NCBI GenBank assembly: GCA_001972305.1
Contig: BDDD01005858.1
Span: 1-64,000 of the forward strand
Origin: Cephalotus follicularis
Taxonomy: Eukaryota > Streptophyta > Magnoliopsida > Oxalidales > Cephalotaceae
Reading direction: 5' to 3'
Length of the DNA: 64,000 bases
Shown here: piece after piece, positions 37,083 through 46,767 of the stretch
How positions within the stretch are numbered: the stretch's first letter is position 1
How the letters are laid out: every line of letters begins with the position of its first letter
Notes under the pieces: generated by a model
What the model saw: only the letters and a program-made list of their open reading frames with translations
Told to the model about the DNA's origin: nothing
The model's database searches: none
Program-made: the position numbers and the translations under genes

Positions 37083-37790
37083 TGTGAACAGGATGTTACG
37101 GAGGAACTAATGCAATAGTGTTTAGTGTTGAAAATGTAATAGTTCATGTATTGTTATTTTGTTGAACTAAGTCAATGTAATGTCTAATGCGGTTTTTATG
37201 TTATGTCTTCTTTGATTATAAGGAGATGGTAATAAAAGAATGTATATTGTTGTTATTAGTTTTAGCTTGACTTTATTTTTGTATTGTAATATTGTTGTTT
37301 ATTTTTAGTTTTGTGTAATGTATTGAAGAAATATCACACATATATGGATCACTGTAAGAGTGTTGGTGAAATGTGCTTTGTAATGTAAATATCAGGTGTT
37401 ATCTCAAAAAAATAAACTGTGTCAATAATCTAATATGCCAACAATCTGCATATATCATGCTAAATTCTTGTGCACTTCAAATAAGCTATGTATCTCATGC
37501 CAACAATCTACATATCTCATGCCAACATCAATTCAATATAATTCACCAACATCAAATCAATATAATTTAAACTAATGGCACTACACATGGCCATTATATT
37601 AAAACTGATAAAAGTATCAACAAAGTATTAAAACTATCAATACAATGAAAGACAGAACTTCCCAACAAAATGTCAAAAGCATGCCTAATACCCATATACC
37701 TGTCAAAGTTATCCAATCTCTAAAAAAAAAGGCATACAGCCAAAAACCCACAACTTTTGTATTCTTTCAAAAAAAAAAAAGCACATGGAA
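37083..37790. other. MULE intergenic region between the convergent genes
   Basis: AT-rich, with short direct repeats (catgccaacaatct, atcaatataatt near 37430-37570). No gene is seen. It probably holds the 3' ends of both transcripts. Confidence 0.45.
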
Positions 37791-38271
37791 TCACATCATG
37801 TGGTCCTGCCTTCCACTTGTGCTATATTGGGTTCCTCCATCCCTAGGATTGTCAACAGCACTACCACTAGTCTTCTGTGATGTAAACCATCCCCTTCTTG
37901 GTGCTTGGCCTCTACCCCTGCTTAGCATATGAGATCTGGTAAGCATTCTTCCTCTGCCTTTGAATGTTGGTTTTCTTCCCACACTTTTATTCTTCTGCCA
38001 AAACAAAAATAGAAGCTATGTAAGTATAAACATTGATTAACTTGAATGATTTGAAATCACAAACTAATACTTCATACCATTTGGGTTCCCATAACAGGAG
38101 GTTGTGCTTGCATGCCCGTAGGTACTGATCGAGATCTTCCTACACTTTTCTTCTTCTGCCAAAACAAAAACATAAGCTATGTAAGTATAAATATTGATTA
38201 ACTTGAATGATATGAAAGCACAAACTAATACTTTGTTGCCCTTTGCCACCCCGATTAATTGCATTACCATA
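37791..38271 (-). pseudogene. C-terminal tail exons of the MULE transposase
   Basis: Minus-strand coding fragments rich in Gly, Arg and Lys (e.g. GRKPTFKGRGRM, NRGGKGQQ) continue past the catalytic part. They are separated by two very similar introns, each running from GTAT.A/GTATTAG near the donor to TTTTGGCAG at the acceptor (plus ~37997-38079 and ~38158-38241). The intron plus its 3' exon start is therefore duplicated with a 161-bp period. The copia LTR at 38272 separates this tail from the main ORF. Confidence 0.5.
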
Positions 38272-39490
38272 TGTTATTTTGATGATTAACAAACATAGAT
38301 TACTTGTATGCATAATTCTATGAGTTACAACTTCACATACTCACTTGATTTTATGTCCAAAGTTGCGCCAAGATCATTTCTGCAGGTACAGGGCAATCCA
38401 GCCGACTGGCAAGCAATCCAGTCGACTGCCCAAGGTTGAGTAGTCGACTCCCATAGGTTGTGTAGCCGACTGGTTCTTCAACCAAGCCCAGAAATTGCAG
38501 AACAGATGATCCAGCCGACTGCCACAGGTCTCCAGTCGACTGCCAGGCCAAGACAGCCGTCTGCCACAGGGGTTCAGTCGACTGCCATGGGTACACATTT
38601 CAGGCAGTAGCTTCTGTATCAATTTAACACCCAATCTAGTCGACTGAAGCAGGGCACCAGTCGACTGCCAGAGGATCCAGTCGACTGCCAGTGATTCCAG
38701 CCGACTGTCCATAATTGTGCAAATTTAGGCAGTAGCATATGTAAACTCCAATTTCAGCTCCACAGCAGACTGGAACAGAGCAACCAGTCGACTGCCATGT
38801 CCACCAGCCGACTGCCCAGAGGATGCAGCTGACTGTCCACCACCAACGGCTATATTCAAATATACGCGCCATCAATCCAGCTGAATGCCGTACAAATCCA
38901 GCCGACTGGATTTGTAACAGACCATTAAAAATAGATCCGTTGGAGGCACACCTATATAAGGAAAATTGGAGCTCTTGCACATATGATCAAGCATTCAAGT
39001 TGCATATTCTTTCAAGCTATCTCAAGCACAATCTCAAAGCTTTCAAACATCAAAAGAGATCAATTCAAAGCAATCCTACACATTACAAAGCTTTATTTTT
39101 ACATTTCCTATACACTTGAAGCTTTGTCCAAATTGAGCTAAATTGTAAAACAAATTCCTACGAATTTGTAACCTTTAAACAATTACTTTCACACATACAA
39201 GAGAGGTTGTCTCTTGTATTGCTCGGTTGGAGCAACTTTGTAATTCGCTTGGTTGGAGCGAAGGTTATTGAAGTTCGGTTGGAGTTTCAAGCCCGGATTG
39301 GGGCATACCTAGTGAAATACTCAAGGGGAGGCCTTGGGGAGTGGACGTAGGCGGTTTGCCGAACCGCTATACATCCGTTTGCAATTCTCTTAACCCTACA
39401 CTCTTTACATTTCCGCAATTGTGTGTTTGAGTTATTTTAATTAATTGTGGTATTTTTGCTAGTTAATTTTTATAAGTCTATTCACTTCCT
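38272..39490 (+). mobile_element. Ty1/copia-type solo LTR with a CAGTCGACTG motif cluster, inserted in the MULE
   Basis: It starts TGTTATTTTGATGATTAAC. It has at least fifteen (C/A)AG(C/T)CGACTG-like motifs between 38396 and 38910, a tatataagg TATA box (~38953), and the copia gtggacgtaggcggtttgccgaaccgctata block (~39342). It ends near ctattcacttcctaca (~39490). I could not fix a clean 5-bp target duplication, so the right edge is approximate. Confidence 0.75.
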
Positions 39491-39497
39491 ACATACT

Positions 39498-40698
39498 TCA
39501 TACCTTTTTTGCCACATGAGCCCTTTGACAGCTTCTACAATTATGTCCAATATCACCACAATTGGAACATTTAAGTGAGTAGGATCTCTTCCTTGCACTA
39601 GGCTCACCCATTTCTCTTCTTCTATTTACTCTAGGTCTGTCAGGTAACCTCTTCAATGTTGGTGGCTGAATATCCTCCAAGATCTCTTCAGGTTCTAAAT
39701 CTGCCTCAGGAAGAGGATGGATGAGGTGACTGTAGGTTGTAACATATCTGTTGACACTGTAGTATTCATCACAATAATCTTCAATATTCTCCCTTCTGTG
39801 AGAGAGTGGGGGAACTGCATGCCTACATAGCAGCCCAGTCAAATTCCACTCATTGCAGCTACAAGTCCTACTCCTCAAACTCACCACATATTTGTTTCTA
39901 TGCTCTAAAACTTGATACTCCTCAGCACTAGCAGGTAATAATTTGCAGTTCGCGGAGTCTTTAATGATTTGATTCAATCTGGCCCTAGCATTTTGTGTGA
40001 CTTTGCTGACTTTTTTATCCCTACATTCACATGCCTTTCCATACCTCTTACGCATCGGGGTCATTATTTTCATTCTTACCCCTTCAAGCAATTTCAGAAT
40101 TGTCTGACTCCTAAACTTCCCAACCCACTGGTTAAAAGACTCAGACATATTGTTAGTGTTATGCTCACTCTTGCTTGTCAAATCAAATGCATGTCTAACC
40201 CACAAATGCAAAGGCATCTCCATCAGTTTGTTACAACCCTTCTCATTGTGTCTTCTCAATGTATCCATGGCACTCTTCCAGGATAACCTGTCATAAGCTC
40301 TAGCATTTGTTTGATCTGACATAATAACTAGAGGATGCTCTTCAGTGCCATCACCAATGGCTTCGTATAAACAAGTCAAGAAAAATTCCCAGCTTTCCCT
40401 GCACTCCACTTCAACCACAGCAACAGCAACAGGAAACAGTCCTTGGTTTTCATCCAATGCAATTGCACAGAGGAGAATCCCACCATATGGGCCCTTGAGA
40501 TGACATCCATCTAAACCAATAAAAGGCCTGCATCTTTGTTGAAATCCTCTTTTTGATGCTTCATAACAAATGAACATCCTCTGAAATTTTGGAGGCCCTA
40601 CATAATCCTCTTGCATAGTCTCAAACTCAAACTTTATAATTAATCATGGATTTGTTTCCTTAATCAGATTTGCATAATTATACAAATATGAGTATGCC
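39498..40698 (-). pseudogene. MULE transposase, catalytic + SWIM + zinc-knuckle part
   Basis: The ORF from 40616 (372 codons) plus an unannotated extension to ~40700 in the same frame carries the Mutator transposase domain: RPFIGLDGCHLKGPYGG (first catalytic Asp, residue 36), MSD (second Asp, 101), and NNMSESFN (candidate Glu, 159). A SWIM zinc finger follows, CSCN...CRH (252-266, CxCx9CxH), then a CCHC knuckle C350-x2-C353-x4-H358-x4-C363. Between MSDQ and the ARAYDR..W block the ~45-residue segment with the family's HRYC region is missing, an in-frame internal deletion. This enzyme type cuts element TIRs and makes 9-11 bp duplications. The deletion plus the frameshift against the upstream ORF make activity unlikely. 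Confidence 0.85.
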
Positions 40699-41910
40699 TT
40701 ACTTTGTTTCCCTTTTTTTTTTCTCCAATGCTTTCTTTCTAGCTCTATACAGTTGCTTAGGATGTGCATTAACATTGTACAACTTAGCTAGAGTCTTTTG
40801 CATAAGCTCATAACTCATATTTGGATCAGCTTTCAGTAGATCATCCAACTGATTAGCTATCCAAGTTGAGTTTGCTACTTTAATGTTCAGAGGCCTAGAA
40901 CAAGTGTGCAAGGGGTTCATGGTTTTTACCACAAAGGTCTTCTCATCACTTAAAACAGAGGCATGCATTCTCCATTTGCATCCATCACCCATGCATGTAG
41001 AAGTTATTCTATGTCGTTCATTTGGCCTTCTTTTCAAGTTATATCCACATTGAATAGCATATTGTGATAACTTATCTGTAAATTCTTGCACATTCCCAAA
41101 AACATGCCTTGTTTCAAATTCTATCCTACCATCTGGTCTTGGTTTAAAAACCTTGACCTCCCCTTTATATCTATAATCAAATCTCTTCCTTCTTACCCTT
41201 ACATCACCATCTTCATCACTACTCAATGGATCCACAGATCCATCAGATTGGTATACATCAAAATAGTCATCACTGCTACCCACACGCTCATCCACAACAT
41301 CATTGACATCTTCACTTGATTCACTACAACCAACACTATCTTCCTCAGATGCAAACCACTCACTGTCATCATCATCAACAGAGAATCCATACATGTCCTC
41401 TGGTTCTACATCAACATCTCCAGGGTCATTGTCTACCACATTATTTTCTACCCCTACCCTACTGTCATCATTCACAATACCTTTACCCTTGTCAGTCCTA
41501 ATATCTCCCACATCCCCAACATTATGCTCACCAATATTACTACTAGCATCACCAACATCTTCATAGTTTTCTACACTTTTTTCTATATCCCATTCTGGAG
41601 GCAACATAATATCCACACTTTCATCTTTGTTTTCCTCAACAAACAATATTATTTCCTCTACCCCATTATGCATTTCAAACAAGTGCATTAAAGTTTTATC
41701 ATCCTTAACAACCAAACCATCAGTAGACCAAATAACGACACTTACATGTTTAGTGCCCATAATAGCAAAAATCTCAGACAGTAGAATAAGGTAGGAGAAG
41801 TAATCTGGATCCACATACTTAATTGGACGCCCTTGTTCCTCAGCTCCAAAAAATAGAATGATGTTGTGCAGCATTGTCAAACCTACATAGAACACATTTA
41901 TACTTTTCAA
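40699..41910 (-). pseudogene. MULE transposase, N-terminal PB1-like and MuDR DNA-binding part
   Basis: 403 codons from the ATG at 41910. Residues ~1-95 resemble the PB1-like start of plant MURA proteins. Residues ~96-245 are strongly acidic (Asp/Glu/Ser runs). Residues ~262-340 are the MuDR DNA-binding domain: FGNVQEFTDKLSQYAI, GYNLKRRP, a C-x4-C-W block and HTC. The frame ends soon after KKALEKKKR, just past a ten-base A run (plus strand T10, ~40713-40722). One base fewer in that run keeps the frame open through a YNYANLIKETNP block typical of the family and into the catalytic ORF, so a single homopolymer frameshift separates the two halves. It could be a real mutation or a base-calling error. 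Confidence 0.85.
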
Positions 41911-42421
41911 ATTTTGGTTTCCCCCAATTTACCTAGGTTTTTGTAAAACTATTAGAAGACTTAATAATGGTTTCTATGAGTTTGAAATTCAAAATATGGA
42001 GAAAAAAAATTGACATTACTAATCAAATTTAAAAAAATCATAGAAGGTGAAGAAAAACCCTTACCTCGATGAACTTCTGCATTTGGTGCGATTGACTCTT
42101 GTCAACCCTTGCTTTCGGTGAAGTTACAATGATAGAATGTAGAGTTAATCAACACAAACTCAAGTGAATCACCAATGACGAAGGGTTGTGGTTTCAATTC
42201 ATTGAAGTTCTATCACCAATGACGAAGGGTTGTGGTTTCAATTCATTGAAGTGAAATCAGTGCAGAGACGAAGTACAGATTTTTTAATATAAGGGTAAAA
42301 TTGTATTTTGTCATTTCCGTTAACAGCGTTAAAAATGAGGTGTGACTTTGTTATTTTGCAATCTTAAGATGCTAAAGTGTCCACGGAGATAAAACTCAGA
42401 TGTTTTTGTGTTATTTACCCT

Positions 42422-43314
42422 AAATTTTACCTCTCTAATTTTTTTTTGGAAATTGAGATGGTTTATTGACTAAAAAATCACCTTCTCAAGAAGAATATTA
42501 GCAGCTAACATGAACGACAATGATTAATAAAAAATTATTTAGCGGATACAATTAATCATGTGACATGTAGATACACCCAATAGTATATACGCATATTATC
42601 AATTTTAAAAATTTTTAGAATAACAATCAACTAAATTGATGATATATCATTTTATAATTAGCTGTATGTTCGTGTATTAAGTGATGATTTATATGTACCT
42701 AAGAATCTCTAGTAATTAATTATACAATAACGGTTGGGGTTGTGTTGTGCTCCTCCAACTACGTGTATTATTTGGGTTGACAGACAATCAGAGAGGCCCA
42801 AATCTAATATAGGTGGAGTTAAAAATTGTAAACCGAATTTTTTAGTACAATTTACAATGCAGGGACGATTAAAAATTTGAAATGCAGTCCTTGGTTTTGC
42901 TAATCATCCAATATTATTGTGTCAATAGTGAAACTCAAGATCACCCCTTTAATTAACTGTGGCAATTTTCGAGGCTGACAAAAAGTATGAGTTTCTTTGA
43001 AACATTCGAAGAATGTGGCCGTAGCCCATGGAATACAATGCAACTATGCCAATTGTTGCGGCAACAGGAAACAAGAAAGCTTCCATAATGCTATCCCCTC
43101 AAAAGGCATACATGCACCAACCAACATTAAAAAGGAACAAAAGCAAATTCAAAAGCCATGATTATGAAGTAGAAGGTCTTCAAGTTTTAAACGAGAAAAG
43201 AAAGAAGTGAGAAGACATTTGGTCTCCCCTCTAAGCAAGCAATCTTCTATTATATATGATGGTTGGGGCCATCCTCCACAGACATTCGTGGAGGGAAAGC
43301 CATTTCTCCTACTC
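42422..43314. other. Right part of copy A, with one small conserved ORF
   Basis: Aligned with 45251-46144 in copy B. It ends at gccatttctcctactca. The only coding candidate is the 60-codon ORF at 43028-43210. Confidence 0.5.
43028..43210 (+). CDS. Unrecognised 60-residue ORF, copy A of the duplication
   Basis: It starts MEYNATMPIVAATGNKK and ends in a Lys-rich tail. Copy B (45857-46039) is open over the same length, with four base differences: two silent and two changing a residue (Arg/Lys, Asn/Lys). The protein is basic and has no motif I recognise, signal peptide or membrane segment. It may be a small protein, part of a dead gene, or a chance frame kept open by recent duplication. Confidence 0.25.
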   Translation: MEYNATMPIVAATGNKKASIMLSPQKAYMHQPTLKRNKSKFKSHDYEVEGLQVLNEKRKK

Positions 43315-43551
43315 AACAATGGTCAGCAATTTTTACATTAAAGAGAGTACATTATTTTCATCTACACTGGTCTAACTTGAGCGTCGGAGTGTCCCCGGGA
43401 GAACAACCTCCTGGGCCTTCACCATTGTTGCTCCTTGTGCAGGTGTCCGAGATCGGATTCTTCCTTAAGGCATCAGTGACAAAGCGTTTCTCTTAACAAA
43501 TCAAAGTCCTCCACGTAGGATACTGTTGAGAGAAGGATTTCTGTATCAACA
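43315..43551 (+). repeat. 3' part of an LTR at the junction of the duplication
   Basis: It holds cttgagcgtcggagtgtccccggg (~43377) and ends TGTATCAACA. It lies exactly between the end of copy A and the start of copy B. The 5' half is missing. Confidence 0.75.
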
Positions 43552-44401
43552 TACTCGTTCAAACAATTATCATAACTCTTTATCGTTCAATTCAAAACAA
43601 CATATCGTAACTGTTTATGTAATTTAATTGTGACTTGCTACTTGTTTAACCATTCAAAAATAAATAATTAAATTTTACTTAAATAAAATTATCATATTAT
43701 TTGTTTTGTCTAAATCTCAAATTAAACTAATCTGTCTAAACAAGAAAAAAGAAAGAAAACAATCTCAAAAAAAGAAAAAGAAAAAGAAAGATAGAAAACA
43801 ATAGACCAAAGCAAATAAAACACCCATCTTCTTTAATTCTTGAAGTCACCCACGCGCACTCAGTGACATTACACATTTAAAAATATGATAATATTTTTTT
43901 CTTGCTATATTTGTTCCATGTACATTAGCATGATACATTTGCTACATATTTCCATGATTCCAAACTTGTGATGAATTTCTAACTTTTTTGGATTACTATT
44001 CTTGTATTATATAAAAATGCAAGTATCTTGGTCCTTGTGTTTATTTTTTGGAACATGATAATTTTTATGTGTTACTTTTTATTCAGCAAAATAATAATAA
44101 ATATGATATTAATATTTAAATTTACATTACCACAAAAGATGTATCCCCAATTAATCGACAATTAAATATAAATAAAAAATTATGACTAAAGGTATATAAA
44201 AAACTGGGACTCAACGTGTAAAAACTCGTGACTAACATGTCTAAAAATTGGTCATTAAATTTAACTAGAAATTGGGACCAAATGTAACTAAAAATTGTGA
44301 CTAAAAGTATTCAAAATACCTGACTATAAAAAGCTTTATCATCCTGGTTAAAAAAATGTGTGACCACAGACAATATGTCTATTACAACAGTATTTTTAGA
44401 C

Positions 44402-45062
44402 AAAGTGCAGAGGAAATAAGGTTCTTTTTAATGTAAAAATGGCTGACATTTGTTCAGTCTGTTGAACTTGTATTTATAGTGATGTCTTGTAACTGATTAA
44501 GCGTGAAAATCAGAGGTAATGGCTATCCCCTAAGGAAATTCCGAGGATCTCGGGATTTCCCTTATCTCCACCTGAATTATCTCTTCTTTCCCTTATCTTC
44601 TCCTAAATTATCTCCTTTCCTTGCTGATGGTTATCCTTATCTTAGTGTCTATCTTTAGAAGATATGGATCCCTTATAGTTAGGCTAACTCCATGGCCTCA
44701 TTCCGTAAATGAGGAGGAGATCTCCTTCCACAGATCTGCCGAGGAGACGAGCTGCAGTGATGCTAATGAGGCAGTCAGTCCCTAGCTCCAAGGTCTTCTG
44801 TTATGTGGCCGAGGATGTCCTCGGCTGTGTTGCTTTAAAAGGTGTCCTCGGACCTGAATCCGAGGAAGATGATCTTGTACTGGAACCGTTGGATGGGTCA
44901 TCGACACTTATACCGAGGAGGAATTCTCCTTATATTACTGTTTTCTTGGCTAACAGACTTCCTCTGCTTCTAATTCATCAATCGTTAAGTCACTTGGACA
45001 CCTGGTTGTGCTTGGATGGGGACACATGTTGTTTTTTATTTAACTTAATTTTTCCCATATCA
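44402..45062 (-). repeat. Inverted LTR fragment in copy B, truncated at one end
   Basis: The right end tttttcccatatca is the inverted TGATATGGGAAAA start of this LTR family. The left end (TGTTGATAC) is missing, and ~490 bp of neighbouring duplicated DNA have gone with it. It contains tccgaggat and tgtcctcgg motifs. It sits about 24 bp from the point where copy A has its own inverted LTR, so the two are separate insertions. Confidence 0.75.
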
Positions 45063-45856
45063 GTTCTATTTCTTTTAATATATATATATATATATATTAT
45101 AGTACATATGTACATATGGGTTTAAATTTATTGTCACATCATAATAAAGGTTTAAATTTGTTATCTCAAATTATATCATTTAGTCTACATAATTCACATA
45201 TTTCAACACATTTGAATGTAAATCTATTTAATAGTATAAGATAATGTGACAAATTTCACCTCTTTAAATTTTTTTGGTAATTGAGGTGGTTTATTGACTA
45301 AAAAATACCTTCTCAAGAAGAATATTAACAGCTAACATGAACGACAATGATTAATAAAAAAAAATTTGGTGGATACAATTCATCATATGACATATAAATA
45401 TACACCCAATAATATATACGCACATTATCAATTTTGAAAATTTTTAAAATAACAATCAACTAAATTGATGATATATTATTTTATAATTAACTGTATGTTC
45501 ATGTATTAAGTGGTGATTTATGTGTACCTAAGAATCTCTAGTAATTAATTATTCAATAACGGTTGGGGCTGGGTTGTGCTCCTCCACCTATGTGTATCAT
45601 TTGGGTTGACAGACGATCAGAGAGGCCCAAATCTAATATAGGTGGAGTTAAAAATTGTAAACCGAATTTTTTAGTACAATTTACAATGCAAGGACGATTA
45701 AAAATTTGAAATGTAGTCCTTGGTTTTGCTAATCATCCAATATTATTGTGTCAATAGTGAAACTCCAGATCACCCCTTTAATTAACTGTGGCAATTTTCG
45801 AGGCTGGCAAAAAGTACGAGTTTCTTTGAAACATTCGAAGAATGAGGCCGTAGCCC

Positions 45857-46039
45857 ATGGAATATAATGCAACTATGCCAATTGTTGCGGCAACAGGAAA
45901 CAAGAAAGCCTCCATAATGCTATCCCCTCAAAAGGCATACATGCACCAACCAACATTAAAAAAGAACAAAAGCAAATTCAAAAGCCATGATTATGAAGTA
46001 GAAGGTCTTCAAGTTTTAAAGGAGAAAAGAAAGAAGTGA
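45857..46039 (+). CDS. Unrecognised 60-residue ORF, copy B of the duplication
   Basis: Counterpart of 43028-43210, with two residue differences. It has the same open length, basic composition and lack of recognisable motif. The surrounding DNA is as similar between copies as the ORF, which argues against strong selection on it. Confidence 0.25.
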   Translation: MEYNATMPIVAATGNKKASIMLSPQKAYMHQPTLKKNKSKFKSHDYEVEGLQVLKEKRKK

Positions 46040-46144
46040 GAAGACATCTGGTCTCCCCTCTAAGCAAGCAATCTTCTATTATATATGATGGTTGGGGCCA
46101 TCCTCCACAGACATTCGTGGAGGGAAAGCCATTTCTCCTACTCA

Positions 46145-46767
46145 TGCCTGAGGGTCATAACCAATATAGAATAAGAAACATATTTTAGGGTTTTGATATT
46201 CATAGGACAAAAAACTAGCCATTGAAATGGACCATGCAACACAAAATACTAACCCTTAGATCTCACTTGTATTTCTTTTATAAAACATATGTACGCTTAT
46301 AAAATTTTCTAATTGATCCACGTTTAAGGGCATTGTGAAGACACCTTATGACTATACCTTATGACTATACATATACTCCTATAATATAGGCAGGCCTGCA
46401 CTCATATCACGAAAAATTCAAAGATACTTTTGGGAACAATGTATTAAAACAAGATTCACCCATAATTACCGATGGTTGTGTTCTCTCATCAAACACACAA
46501 CCAAGGCAAAAAAATTAGTGAAAGTAGCAATGATAAAACCCATTCGGAGACAAAGAGTGTAACCCAAGAAGCTATGAATTGTAATTATACGAAACGATAA
46601 TTATTATACTCATGTATGTAAGAATAGCAATCTTGTTATTATCGTGCTTAAATGGAATTAAATGGCTGGTTAGTATTGAAAGAGAAGCACGCTTGAAAAC
46701 AAAGATCATTGATGCCATCTTCCAGAGACAGACAATTAGATGTTACGTTATAGTGCCATGACCTATG
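46145..46767. other. AT-rich spacer, nothing recognised
   Basis: No credible frame, RNA gene or repeat is seen, apart from a short direct repeat accttatgactata at ~46343-46370. Confidence 0.4.

Larger units (their letters stand above)
35679..42421. mobile_element. Mutator-like element (MULE), 6.7 kb including a nested copia LTR
   Basis: The ends are inverted repeats of about 90-100 bp: tttagggtaaattacataaaaacac... from ~35691, and its complement ending ...gtgttatttaccct at 42421. A 9-bp target duplication is visible as aaatttcag (35670-35678) and aaattttac (42422-42430). The unoccupied copy B has aaatttcac at 45251-45259. The element encodes a MURA-type transposase (minus strand, right side) and a GRF zinc-finger protein (plus strand, left side), convergently arranged. 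A copia solo LTR splits the transposase tail. The left end carries ~12 extra bases outside the matched TIR. Confidence 0.88.
32578..43314. repeat. Segmental duplication, copy A (with three insertions)
   Basis: The ancestral parts are 32578-32729, 33600-34803, 35512-35678 and 42422-43314. They align in order to 43552-46144 and differ by scattered substitutions and small indels. Insertions are a solo LTR (32730-33599), an inverted solo LTR (34804-35511) and the Mutator-like element (35679-42421). Copy B lacks these three. Bases ~34290-34777 are missing from B. Confidence 0.88.
43552..46144. repeat. Segmental duplication, copy B (unoccupied MULE site)
   Basis: Matches copy A from actcgttcaaacaatta to gccatttctcctactca. 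It holds the empty MULE site (45251-45259) and the empty site of the LTR at 32730 (~43700). It carries its own LTR fragment (44402-45062). Confidence 0.88.

Noticed and set aside
38396-38910. CRISPR-like array of CAGTCGACTG motifs
   Set aside because: Repeats are only ~10 bp, degenerate and irregularly spaced, inside an LTR of a plant genome. No cas genes and no constant spacer length.
40620-40703. An ~80-bp intron between the two transposase ORFs
   Set aside because: A GT...AG pair exists but the phases do not match, and the sequence in between is open and family-like in the next frame. A one-base frameshift explains it better.
44709-45125. 138-codon ORF
   Set aside because: It lies within the inverted LTR fragment in copy B and runs through an (AT)n tract. 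No recognisable domain.
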